In this document: positions 6,350 through 13,184 of the stretch, piece by piece
Layout of the letters: every line of letters starts with the position of its first letter
Position numbering within the stretch: position 1 is the first letter of the stretch
Assembly (NCBI GenBank): GCA_902803265.1
Contig: CADCPD010000107.1
Span: 1-13,184 of the forward strand
DNA: 13,184 bases
Reading direction: 5' to 3'
Origin: an uncultured bacterium
GTDB lineage: Bacteria > Cyanobacteriota > Vampirovibrionia > Gastranaerophilales > Gastranaerophilaceae
Program-made: the position numbers and the translations under genes
The notes under the pieces: generated by a model
Told to the model about the DNA's origin: nothing
The model's input: the letters and a program-made list of their open reading frames with translations, nothing else
Databases searched by the model: none

Positions 6350-7489
6350 ATGGGCTTTAAAAATTTTTTATCAAAAATATTCAAAAAAAATAATCAGAAC
6401 GTAATGGAATATTTACCTGATGGTTTAATTTTAATTGATGATGATGGTGATTTTTTGATGTCCAATAATGTTGCAGATAAAATGTTATCTGGTATAAAAG
6501 AAGATTTTCAAAATTATAATATAAATGATATTTTTGAAAATGCGGTTGTACTTATAAGAAAATCTGCTGATACTCAAAAACAAGTTGTATTAAAAACAAA
6601 TAAAGATACTAATAAAGATTTATTTTTTGAATTTACGGCAAATAAATATAACAGAGGTTATTTAGTTTTAATGAGAGAAAATACTCAGAATTATAAAACA
6701 TTGACCAATATTTTTGTAGAGTACGAAAGTTCAAAAAAAATAAACAAAAATAAAAATACTTTTATTGTTAACTTATCAAATGATTTAACAACACCATTAC
6801 AATCTTCAATAGGTTTTTCAAAAGCACTATTAGACGGTTTATGTGGTCAGCTTGATGAAAAAACAGAAAAATATATAAGAATAATTCATAAGAATTCTAA
6901 TGAATTAATGTATTTGATAAATAAACTTGTAGAATTATCAAAAACAGAAGCAGGCTTAATGGTTCATAATTTACAATTTTTTGATTGTATTGATGTTTTA
7001 AGAGAATGTTTGAAACATTTTGACTCACAAATGAAAGAAAAAAATATTGAATATAATTTGGAAATCCAAGAAGATATCAAAAGAACCATTTATTCAGAAG
7101 AAGAACATTTAAAATTCATTATTAACAATATTTTAGATTGTGCAATTAAATTAACAAGAAACGGTTCAATTGATATTAGCGTAAAATATCCTGATAAAGA
7201 AATTTTGGAAGATAATAGTCTTATTCCTCAAGAAAACGTTCTTGAAAAAGGCTTTTTATTATTTGAAATTAAGGATACAGGGATAGGTTTTACACAAGAT
7301 GAATTAAATAATATTTTTGAACCTTATATTGAAGTTGAAAGACCAAACAGAAAAGATATTTCTAATGCGATAACATTCCTAAGTGTAAAAAATATTATAA
7401 AAGTATTAAAAGGAAATATGTGGATAGAATCTGAACCTGAAAAAGGAACTATCTATAGTTTTATAATACCTACAGAAAAGGTTTCGTAG
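6350..7489 (+). CDS. PAS/histidine-kinase-like protein lacking the phospho-acceptor His (probable pseudokinase)
   Basis: A 379-residue protein without membrane segments, so cytosolic. Residues about 17-115 look like a PAS sensor domain (EYLPDGLILIDDDGDFLMSN). A dimerisation/H-box region follows at 130-205 and an HATPase domain at 245-375. The H-box motif reads LSNDLTTPL at 142-150, where family members have SHELRTPL: the phosphorylated His is Asn144 (codon AAT at 6779-6781) and the following Glu is Asp. In the N-box the Mg-binding Asn is kept (N260, NILDCAIK) but the second Asn is Cys. The G1 box DTGIG is intact (309-313), while the glycines of the G2 box are lost (DISNAITFLSVKNII). It may bind ATP but should not autophosphorylate on His. 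Seven bases separate it from the ABC ATPase gene. No response regulator is adjacent. The architecture is clear; the function is unknown. Confidence 0.85.
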   Translation: MGFKNFLSKIFKKNNQNVMEYLPDGLILIDDDGDFLMSNNVADKMLSGIKEDFQNYNINDIFENAVVLIRKSADTQKQVVLKTNKDTNKDLFFEFTANKYNRGYLVLMRENTQNYKTLTNIFVEYESSKKINKNKNTFIVNLSNDLTTPLQSSIGFSKALLDGLCGQLDEKTEKYIRIIHKNSNELMYLINKLVELSKTEAGLMVHNLQFFDCIDVLRECLKHFDSQMKEKNIEYNLEIQEDIKRTIYSEEEHLKFIINNILDCAIKLTRNGSIDISVKYPDKEILEDNSLIPQENVLEKGFLLFEIKDTGIGFTQDELNNIFEPYIEVERPNRKDISNAITFLSVKNIIKVLKGNMWIESEPEKGTIYSFIIPTEKVS

Positions 7490-7496
7490 ATTATTA

Positions 7497-8550
<1,054 letters not shown>

Positions 8551-8558
<8 letters not shown>

Positions 8559-8703
8559 AATTATTTATCCAAATAATAGTTCTTGGAACTTTTCTTTTTG
8601 AAAAAGGATTTGTCACGTTATCTTTTGAATATGATATTTTATATTCTTTATCATAACAATTTATTGTATCTGATATTTTTTTTACTAATGATAAAAATTT
8701 CAT
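8551..8703 (-). CDS. Possible small protein, 50 codons, convergent with the ABC ATPase
   Basis: An open frame of 50 residues fills most of the 240-base gap after the ABC gene and overlaps its 3' end by 8 bases. It reads MKFLSLVKKISDTINCYDKE and ends KRKVPRTIIWINNSK, with a plausible basic, protein-like composition. A stop lies in frame upstream. Against it: no Shine-Dalgarno sequence before ATG 8703, and a possible plus-strand terminator (8578-8599) within it. I do not recognise it. Confidence 0.35.
8578..8599 (+). terminator. Possible terminator of the kinase-like/ABC operon
   Basis: AGTTC-TTG-GAACT stem followed by TTTCTTTTT, 19 bases after the ABC stop codon. The stem has only 5 perfect pairs, or about 8 with one mismatch. 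It is just downstream of a second AT-only hairpin (ATTATTT/AAATAAT). Weak but well placed. Confidence 0.4.
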
Positions 8704-8783
8704 AATACATATATTATGTTTATTAATAGAAAGTTAATAATTCCCAAAAAGTTTAATGTTTAGAAATTTCCATAAGTCTTTTG

Positions 8784-8792
8784 TGTTAAACT
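8784..8792 (+). promoter_or_regulatory. Possible extended -10 for a leaderless thiL transcript
   Basis: TG-T-TAAACT is followed by six bases (GTTTTT) and the thiL ATG at 8799. No Shine-Dalgarno sequence precedes the ATG. The hexamer itself is a weak match (TAAACT). Confidence 0.35.
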
Positions 8793-8798
8793 GTTTTT

Positions 8799-9725
8799 AT
8801 GCAAGAAAACAAATTAATTGAAATTATAAAAAATACATTAAATTCAAAATATATAGATGATGATTGTGCGTATCTTGATGATTTGGGAATTGTAGTAACA
8901 CAAGATAGTTTAGTTGAAGATGTTCATTTTTCTTTAGATTATATAAATCCTTTTCAATTAGGTTATAAATCAGTTGCTGTCAATTTATCTGACATTTATG
9001 CCTCAGGAGCAAAAGCTAAATATCTTACCTGTTCTTTATCTTTACCAAAATATGCAGGTGAAAATTTTGTAAAAGAGTTTTATCGAGGTGCAAAATCAGT
9101 TAATCCTACTGTTGAAATAGTTGGAGGGGATTTAACAAGTTCTAATAAAATATTTATTTCTATTTGTGCAATAGGAAGTACAAGAGGAAGAAAAATATCA
9201 TCAAGAAGCAATGCAAAAAAAGGTTATAAAATAATAACAAATGGTGTTCATGGTTCAAGTGGATGTGGTTTAGAGTTATTACAAAGAAGATCAAATGGTC
9301 CTCAAAAGCTTATAATGAGTCATTTAATGCCAAAAGTTGATGATAAATTAAGTTCTACAATTTCTGAAAATATAACCGATAATTACGCTATGATAGATAG
9401 TTCTGATGGTTTAGCAGATGCTTTATATAAAGTTTCAAGTTTAAGTGGTCTGTGCGCAGAAATTGATTTTGATAAAATTCCCATTGATGAAGAAATAAAG
9501 GAATTTGATTATGAAAACAAAATCTTTTTTGGTGCTGAAGATTACAAAATAATAGCTTTTATTCCCGAATATTTTTATATGTATCTGGATGAAAAATTAT
9601 ATACAGAAATTGGTACAATGGTTGAAAAAACAGACGAAGCCTATATAAAAGTTAAATTTAAAGACAAGGTTAAAGCTTTTACTCAGGAATATATTGAAAA
9701 AAAATCTTTCAAACATTTTGATTAA
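8799..9725 (+). CDS. thiL: Thiamine-monophosphate kinase
   Basis: Phosphorylates thiamine monophosphate to thiamine diphosphate with ATP, the last step of the cofactor pathway; cytosolic. The 308 residues have the AIRS-kinase motifs in order. Acidic DDDCAY is at 20-25. TQDSLVEDVHF at 34-44 corresponds to the usual TTDMLVEGVHF. VAVNLSDIYASGA is at 59-71, VGGDLTSS at 108-115, the phosphate-loop MIDSSDGLADAL at 198-209 and GAEDYK at 245-250. Length is normal for the family. It stands alone on the plus strand, possibly from a leaderless promoter, and converges on proC with only two bases between the stop codons. No other thiamine genes are nearby. Confidence 0.92.
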   Translation: MQENKLIEIIKNTLNSKYIDDDCAYLDDLGIVVTQDSLVEDVHFSLDYINPFQLGYKSVAVNLSDIYASGAKAKYLTCSLSLPKYAGENFVKEFYRGAKSVNPTVEIVGGDLTSSNKIFISICAIGSTRGRKISSRSNAKKGYKIITNGVHGSSGCGLELLQRRSNGPQKLIMSHLMPKVDDKLSSTISENITDNYAMIDSSDGLADALYKVSSLSGLCAEIDFDKIPIDEEIKEFDYENKIFFGAEDYKIIAFIPEYFYMYLDEKLYTEIGTMVEKTDEAYIKVKFKDKVKAFTQEYIEKKSFKHFD

Positions 9726-9727
9726 AT

Positions 9728-10525
9728 TTAACCTAATTCTGATGCTTTTTTTTCAGTTTTTTCAATTAATTCAGACATTTGTTGTTTTAGATTTATTTCA
9801 TCTAAATATTTAACACCAACTTCTGTGCAGCCGCCTTTTGTTGTAATCATTTTTATTAAAGATTGCATATCAATACCTGATTCTAAAACCATTTTAGCTG
9901 AACCTAATGCTGTTTGAGCGGATAAAGTAAGTGCTTGTTCATAATCCAGTCCCATTTTTTCGCCTGCTCTTGCTATTTCTTCTATAAATTTAAAGAAATA
10001 AGCAGGGCCTGAACCTGATATGGCTGTTATTGTATTCATATATTTTTCATCAACAACAATATAGTTTCCTATTTTAGAAAAAATATTTTTTACAAAATTA
10101 AGATGTTCTTTTGTTGCATTTTTACCTTTTGAGATTCCTGCCATCCCTTCCAAAAACATTAATGGAGCATTTGGCATAATTCTTATTACAGGATTATTTG
10201 GTAAAATATTTTCAAAATTAGATATTTTATATCCTGCAGCAATAGATATAATTAATTGATTTTCATTTAAGATATCTTTTATTTCATTTATAACATCTGT
10301 TACAAGATGGGGTTTTATAGCAATAAATATTATTTCAGAGTTTTTTGCCAGAGTTTTATTATCACAAATAACTTCAATTCCTGTTTTTTCTCTGCCGATT
10401 TTTGCAAAATCTTCATTAACTTCTGACGCAATAATGTCTTCTTTTTTTAGTATATCTGATTTCAAAATACCGTTTATAATTGCACTTGCCATTTTGCCGC
10501 AGCCGATAAAGCCAAGTTTTTTCAT
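9728..10525 (-). CDS. proC: Pyrroline-5-carboxylate reductase
   Basis: Reduces 1-pyrroline-5-carboxylate to proline with NAD(P)H, the last step of proline synthesis; cytosolic, usually oligomeric. The 265 residues begin with the Rossmann motif GFIGCGKMASAI (5-16), continue with IAIKPHLV (68-75) and RIMPNAP (115-121), and hold the conserved SGSGPAYFF (170-178) and KGGCTEVGV (230-238) of the C-terminal dimerisation domain. ATG at 10525 is chosen because GGGGG lies just upstream and family members start MKKLGFIG; an ATG four codons earlier (10537) overlaps that ribosome binding site. It is divergent from rpmH and convergent with thiL. Confidence 0.95.
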   Translation of the reverse strand: MKKLGFIGCGKMASAIINGILKSDILKKEDIIASEVNEDFAKIGREKTGIEVICDNKTLAKNSEIIFIAIKPHLVTDVINEIKDILNENQLIISIAAGYKISNFENILPNNPVIRIMPNAPLMFLEGMAGISKGKNATKEHLNFVKNIFSKIGNYIVVDEKYMNTITAISGSGPAYFFKFIEEIARAGEKMGLDYEQALTLSAQTALGSAKMVLESGIDMQSLIKMITTKGGCTEVGVKYLDEINLKQQMSELIEKTEKKASELG

Positions 10526-10538
10526 GCTTTCCCCCATG

Positions 10539-10567
10539 TTGACTATTTATTTTGTTTTATTTAACAT
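10539..10567 (+). promoter_or_regulatory. Promoter of rpmH-rnpA
   Basis: TTGACT (5 of 6) and TAACAT (4 of 6) are separated by 17 bases, in the 80-base gap between the divergent starts of proC and rpmH. The -35 box lies next to the proC start region. A CATAAT three bases further on is an alternative -10. Confidence 0.5.
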
Positions 10568-10605
10568 AATGATAATAATACAAATAATATGAAAAGGAAA
10601 ATATC

Positions 10606-10758
10606 ATGAAACGCACACTAGAAGGTACAAAAGCAAAAAGACAAAAAGTTAGCGGATTTAGAGCAAGAATGGCTACTCCTGGCGGACAAGAAGTTCTTAA
10701 CAGAAGAAGAGCTAAAGGTAGACATCAAATAGCTATTACTCCAAAAGAACGTGCTTAG
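10606..10758 (+). CDS. rpmH: 50S ribosomal protein L34
   Basis: Small basic protein of the large ribosomal subunit, 50 residues. The core [15 protein letters not shown] (17-31) and RRRAKGRH (33-40) is diagnostic. The start [18 protein letters not shown] resembles the cyanobacterial form (RTLEGT/RTLGGT) rather than the MKRTFQP of Proteobacteria and Firmicutes. A short extra tail AITPKERA follows the usual end. The ATG is preceded by AAGGAAA. Its last eight bases are shared with the start of rnpA. Confidence 0.97.
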   Translation: MKRTLEGTKAKRQKVSGFRARMATPGGQEVLNRRRAKGRHQIAITPKERA

Positions 10759-11125
10759 TAAACAATTTAGACTTAAAAAAAAATCAGCTTTTAGTGCTAC
10801 TTACAAAATAAAAAATTCCATTTACAAAGATGGAATAGTTCTTTTTGTAGGTAAGCAGAAGTGCGACGAAATACCCACTAAGGTGGGTTTTGTTGTTAGT
10901 AAAAAAACACATAAATCAGCTGTTAAAAGAAACAGATTAAAACGTTTAATAAGAGAAAGCTATCGTCTTTTATTAAAAGAAAATAATGTAGGAATTTCAA
11001 ATCAAGCAGTATCTTTGATTTTCATAGGTCAAAAAACAGCTTTAGGAAAAAATTTTAAAGAAATTCAAAAAACAGTAAAATATTTAATAGAAAGGGTAAA
11101 TTTTGGACTTTCATCCGTTTCCTAA
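10751..11125 (+). CDS. rnpA: Ribonuclease P protein component
   Basis: Binds the catalytic RNase P RNA and pre-tRNA to help remove tRNA 5' leaders. The 124 residues carry the RNR signature [16 protein letters not shown] at 57-72 and the usual opening [13 protein letters not shown]. The start is GTG at 10751, inside the last three codons of rpmH (8-base overlap, different frame). No good Shine-Dalgarno sequence precedes it, so translation probably depends on rpmH. The C-terminus overlaps the next gene by 23 bases. Confidence 0.96.
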   Translation: MLSKQFRLKKKSAFSATYKIKNSIYKDGIVLFVGKQKCDEIPTKVGFVVSKKTHKSAVKRNRLKRLIRESYRLLLKENNVGISNQAVSLIFIGQKTALGKNFKEIQKTVKYLIERVNFGLSSVS

Positions 11126-11642
11126 TTTAGATCCTGATAATGTCTTACCTGATACAAAACGAATGGTCTATCCGTCAGGTCTTGATGATGCGGATAAAAG
11201 CCATGTCAGATATGCTCAGCCGTCGCTTAAAACTCCAACATTGACTATTATTGATACTATTTATGATCAAGACGGTGAACCTGTTGTTTTACCGGGGCAT
11301 TATGAACTTGCATTAAGTGATGATAATGATTTTCTGCTTATTATGCAAAGTAAAAATATTATTGTCAAAATACCTGTTTTCAAACTAGAAAGAGAAGAAG
11401 AACAAACTCAGGAAAATTATGATAAAAAGATTAATAAATTAAAATGGTATCAATTTAGAAAAAAAAGATTAAAACGAAAAAGAGATTTTAGAATGAGAGA
11501 ATCAGGACTTGATCCGGAAGCTGATAAATTTATCTATACAAATGCAACAATAGAATGGATAATTGATGGAGAATATTATCTGATTAAATACGAAGTAGGT
11601 TCTACTCGTGCTTGGGGAGCCATAAAACAAACCAGATTTTAA
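11103..11642 (+). CDS. Hypothetical protein, 179 residues, after rnpA
   Basis: I do not recognise this protein. It occupies the place where yidD or another small gene before yidC often sits, but has no Cys-rich YidD features and no membrane segment. The N-terminus is Pro/Asp-rich ([19 protein letters not shown]). Beta-like stretches follow (KTPTLTIIDTIYD, DDNDFLLIMQSKNIIVKIPV). Next is a very basic segment with RKKRLKRKRDFRMRE at about 119-133, and the protein ends in a strand-rich TIEWIIDGEYYLIKYEVGS part. The basic segment next to RNase P and ribosomal genes would fit nucleic acid binding, but that is inference. TTG at 11103 is supported by AAAGGG seven bases upstream, inside rnpA. It converges on the hydrolase gene with 10 bases between. 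Confidence 0.75.
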   Translation: MDFHPFPNLDPDNVLPDTKRMVYPSGLDDADKSHVRYAQPSLKTPTLTIIDTIYDQDGEPVVLPGHYELALSDDNDFLLIMQSKNIIVKIPVFKLEREEEQTQENYDKKINKLKWYQFRKKRLKRKRDFRMRESGLDPEADKFIYTNATIEWIIDGEYYLIKYEVGSTRAWGAIKQTRF

Positions 11643-11652
11643 TCATATAAAA

Positions 11653-12888
11653 TTATTTAACTGTTAGCATATAATCGTATATTAATTTAGAAGCTTTTTG
11701 AATGAATTGAACACCTTGAGGAGAGTTATAAGGTCTTTCTGCCAAAATTACAACAGCATATTTTTTGTTGTTTGGCATATAAACAATACCTGCATCACCA
11801 AGCATTTTTCCGATATCACCTGTTTTATGAACAAATAAAGCATCTTTTCCGAGGCCGGCATGAATCAATCTGTTATTTTTAACCTTACTCATATAATCAA
11901 TAATGTATTCTCTTGAAGAAATACTTAAAAAACTTGGATTATCGATATTATAAAGCATAGTAGTTAAATCTTTGGCGGTTGTATAATTTGTTCCTTCTAA
12001 ATCCGGAAGCCAATTTTCAACATGAGTATCTTGTAAGCCCCAATCTCTAATGGCTCTGTTTACTCCAACCATAGAACCTACTTTTGCAATAAGCATGTTA
12101 GTAGCAGAATTATCTGAAGTTTGTATCATAACTTTTGCAAGAGCATCAAGTGTATATTTTGAACCTGTTTGGTAATATTGCATGTAGCCTGAACCACTTG
12201 CTTTGTAATAATCAGTAAGTTCCATTTTTTCAAACAAATCTGTTTGACCTGCTTCAATTTTCTTGAATAATTGAATAAGTACAGGAATTTTTATTATACT
12301 TGCTGCTGAATAAATTTTTGAACCGTTTATGTCAACATAATTTCCTGTATCATAATCCCATACGTATATTGCAGGTTTTATTTTAGGATATTCTTTCATA
12401 AGATTTGTCAAATCGCTTTCCAACGGCGTCATTTTTCTTGTAGTGAAAAATGTAGACATTTTAGGATTTTTTGTATTTACGCCTGCTAAATATCTTTGAC
12501 CTAAAAACCAATCATTAGATAAATATTTTGAAGTTGGAAATAACATTTCTCTTGCGTTAAAATTAATCTCTTTATTGCTTGCACCTAAAAATAATGGTTT
12601 TGTTACTTTGTTAAAACCTGTAGGTAAAATAAAATATCCAATTAAAGATAATAAGCTTAATAATAGTATATTAGCGATAAAAGCTTTGAATGAAAATTTC
12701 TTTTTAGAAACTTTTTTTCTTTTAATTCTGTTAGGAATTTGTTGAGGTCTTTTAGGGCTTTGAGGTTTTTTTAAAGGTGTTTGAACATAACCTTGAACAG
12801 AACGATTGTTATTTGTTCTGTAACCTGTTTTATAAGAACTTCTTTGATAATATTCTCTCGAATACTGATTGCGATAACTTTGAGCCAC
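11653..12888 (-). CDS. Membrane-anchored serine hydrolase, class A beta-lactamase fold
   Basis: A 411-residue protein: about 66 residues of basic, Tyr/Arg/Gln/Pro-rich N-terminal tail (cytoplasmic), one membrane segment at about 68-88, a linker, then a hydrolase domain from about 155. The penicillin-recognising triad is complete: SIIK with nucleophile S197 and K200, SDN at 258-260, and KTG at 355-357. The omega-loop region reads ENWLPDLEGTNYTTAKDL, without the ExxLN pattern that supplies Glu166 in true class A enzymes. It may therefore act on peptidoglycan or hydrolyse beta-lactams poorly. GTG at 12888 is preferred, as AGGGGAG lies five bases upstream. The GTG at 12894 would add two residues but overlaps that site. 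It is divergent from a small ORF. Confidence 0.87.
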   Translation of the reverse strand: MAQSYRNQYSREYYQRSSYKTGYRTNNNRSVQGYVQTPLKKPQSPKRPQQIPNRIKRKKVSKKKFSFKAFIANILLLSLLSLIGYFILPTGFNKVTKPLFLGASNKEINFNAREMLFPTSKYLSNDWFLGQRYLAGVNTKNPKMSTFFTTRKMTPLESDLTNLMKEYPKIKPAIYVWDYDTGNYVDINGSKIYSAASIIKIPVLIQLFKKIEAGQTDLFEKMELTDYYKASGSGYMQYYQTGSKYTLDALAKVMIQTSDNSATNMLIAKVGSMVGVNRAIRDWGLQDTHVENWLPDLEGTNYTTAKDLTTMLYNIDNPSFLSISSREYIIDYMSKVKNNRLIHAGLGKDALFVHKTGDIGKMLGDAGIVYMPNNKKYAVVILAERPYNSPQGVQFIQKASKLIYDYMLTVK

Positions 12889-12910
12889 AAACACTCCCCT
12901 AAAATGTCTC

Positions 12911-12940
12911 TTTATAGAAATTCTACAATTTTTTTCTTAA
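12911..12940 (-). promoter_or_regulatory. Possible promoter of the serine hydrolase
   Basis: On the minus strand TTAAGA (4 of 6) and TATAAA (5 of 6) are 18 bases apart. Transcription would start near 12904, just ahead of the AGGGGAG ribosome site. Weak match. Confidence 0.3.
12915..12925. repeat. Palindrome TAGAAATTCTA in the divergent promoter region
   Basis: TAGAA and TTCTA flank a central A in the gap between the hydrolase and the small ORF. It overlaps the putative -10 of the hydrolase and a plus-strand TACAAT (12924-12929). It could be an operator, but short palindromes are common in AT-rich DNA. Confidence 0.3.
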
Positions 12941-12955
12941 AGGAGGCTCATACAT

Positions 12956-13072
12956 ATGGAGGATATTTTTAAAAAATTTGAAATTATTAATTATATAATT
13001 CTATTGAAAATACAAAAAAAGTATTTTGTAATTTACTTTCAAGTAATTTATAAAATTCATGCTAAAATTTAA
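12956..13072 (+). CDS. Possible small protein, 38 codons, with strong ribosome binding site
   Basis: AAAGGAGG (12939-12946), the strongest Shine-Dalgarno sequence in the window, is nine bases before an ATG that opens a 38-residue frame. The product, starting MEDIFKKFEIINYIILLKI and ending VIYKIHAKI, is rich in Ile, Lys, Tyr and Phe, with a hydrophobic centre. It could be an amphipathic or membrane-associated peptide, or a leader peptide for the gene 25 bases downstream. I do not recognise it. The ribosome site is the main argument; the frame itself is short enough to be chance. Confidence 0.5.
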   Translation: MEDIFKKFEIINYIILLKIQKKYFVIYFQVIYKIHAKI

Positions 13073-13097
13073 ATATAGAGCAATAGGGAGTAGAACG

Positions 13098-13184
13098 ATG
13101 TCAAAATATATGATACAACTAACATTTTTTCTAACAGTATTTGTTTTATCACCTTTAAATTTATACTGTAATAATATTCTTGAA
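13098..13184 (+). CDS. Start of a probable secreted or lipid-anchored protein (cut by window edge)
   Basis: Only 29 codons are visible. ATG at 13098 follows AGGGAG by seven bases. The sequence MSKYMIQLTFFLTVFVLSPL then NLYCNNILE has a short polar start, a hydrophobic core of about 14 residues and a possible cleavage region, so it looks like a signal peptide. A Cys at residue 24 could be a lipid-attachment site, but NLYC is not a typical lipobox. Family unknown. Confidence 0.6.
   Translation, partial: MSKYMIQLTFFLTVFVLSPLNLYCNNILE

Noticed and set aside
8565..8573. TTATCCAAA, one base from a DnaA box, together with the nearby rpmH-rnpA, as a possible replication origin
   Set aside because: A single imperfect box 2 kb from rpmH, with no cluster, no dnaA or dnaN and no AT-rich unwinding array. 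The rpmH-proC gap is too short for an origin.
12781..12972. 63-codon plus-strand frame antisense to the serine hydrolase N-terminus
   Set aside because: Covers coding sequence of the hydrolase tail and its promoter; no supporting signals.
13011..13030. TACAAAA/TTTTGTA hairpin inside the small ORF at 12956
   Set aside because: AT-only 7-bp stem, expected by chance in this composition and without a terminator tail.

Overview
The window is very AT-rich and gene-dense. It reads as a chromosomal segment of a non-photosynthetic member of the cyanobacterial phylum (Vampirovibrionia/Melainabacteria, probably Gastranaerophilales). This placement is inferred from three things. Ribosomal protein L34 begins with the cyanobacterial-type MKRTLEGT block. 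lysA and the diadenylate cyclase gene cdaA are adjacent, as I recall them being in cyanobacteria. The overall style is low GC with small lineage-restricted proteins. No 16S rRNA or tRNA is present to settle it, and I could run no database search.

Region 1 (1-5379, all minus strand). A sigma-70-family factor, lysA (diaminopimelate decarboxylase), cdaA (c-di-AMP synthase) and a YitT-family membrane protein form a tight run with gaps of 38, -4 and 27 bases. A conserved small protein and the 5' part of serA follow, with their own weak promoter. The run couples lysine/cell-wall precursor synthesis to c-di-AMP signalling under a sigma factor gene. That gene has a good promoter (TTGAAA-17-TATATT) and a leader of about 190 nt that is richer in GC than its surroundings.

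Region 2 (5380-8798). A 490-base gene-free stretch holds the sigma leader and promoter, an AT-rich tract, and a terminator belonging to a small unknown gene (5870-6205, minus). Across the next divergent gap is a plus-strand pair: a PAS/histidine-kinase-like protein and a MalK/UgpC-type ABC ATPase with no permease nearby. The kinase-like protein has Asn where the phosphorylated His should be and a degenerate G2 box, so it looks like a pseudokinase. A 17-base direct-repeat motif, CTTAAYAAAACTTAATA, occurs twice here, once on each side of the small gene.

Region 3 (8799-11642). thiL (+) and proC (-) converge with 2 bases between them. Divergent from proC is the ribosomal/RNase P cluster rpmH-rnpA plus an unknown 179-residue gene. 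The three genes overlap, by 8 and then 23 bases.

Region 4 (11653-13184). A membrane-anchored serine hydrolase of the class A beta-lactamase fold is on the minus strand. It is divergent from a 38-codon ORF with a near-perfect Shine-Dalgarno sequence and the start of a secreted protein cut by the window edge.

Three genes (lysA, the pseudokinase, thiL) lack a Shine-Dalgarno sequence. Each instead has an extended -10-like TGN-hexamer ending exactly six bases before ATG, which suggests leaderless transcripts. Five genes use TTG or GTG starts.
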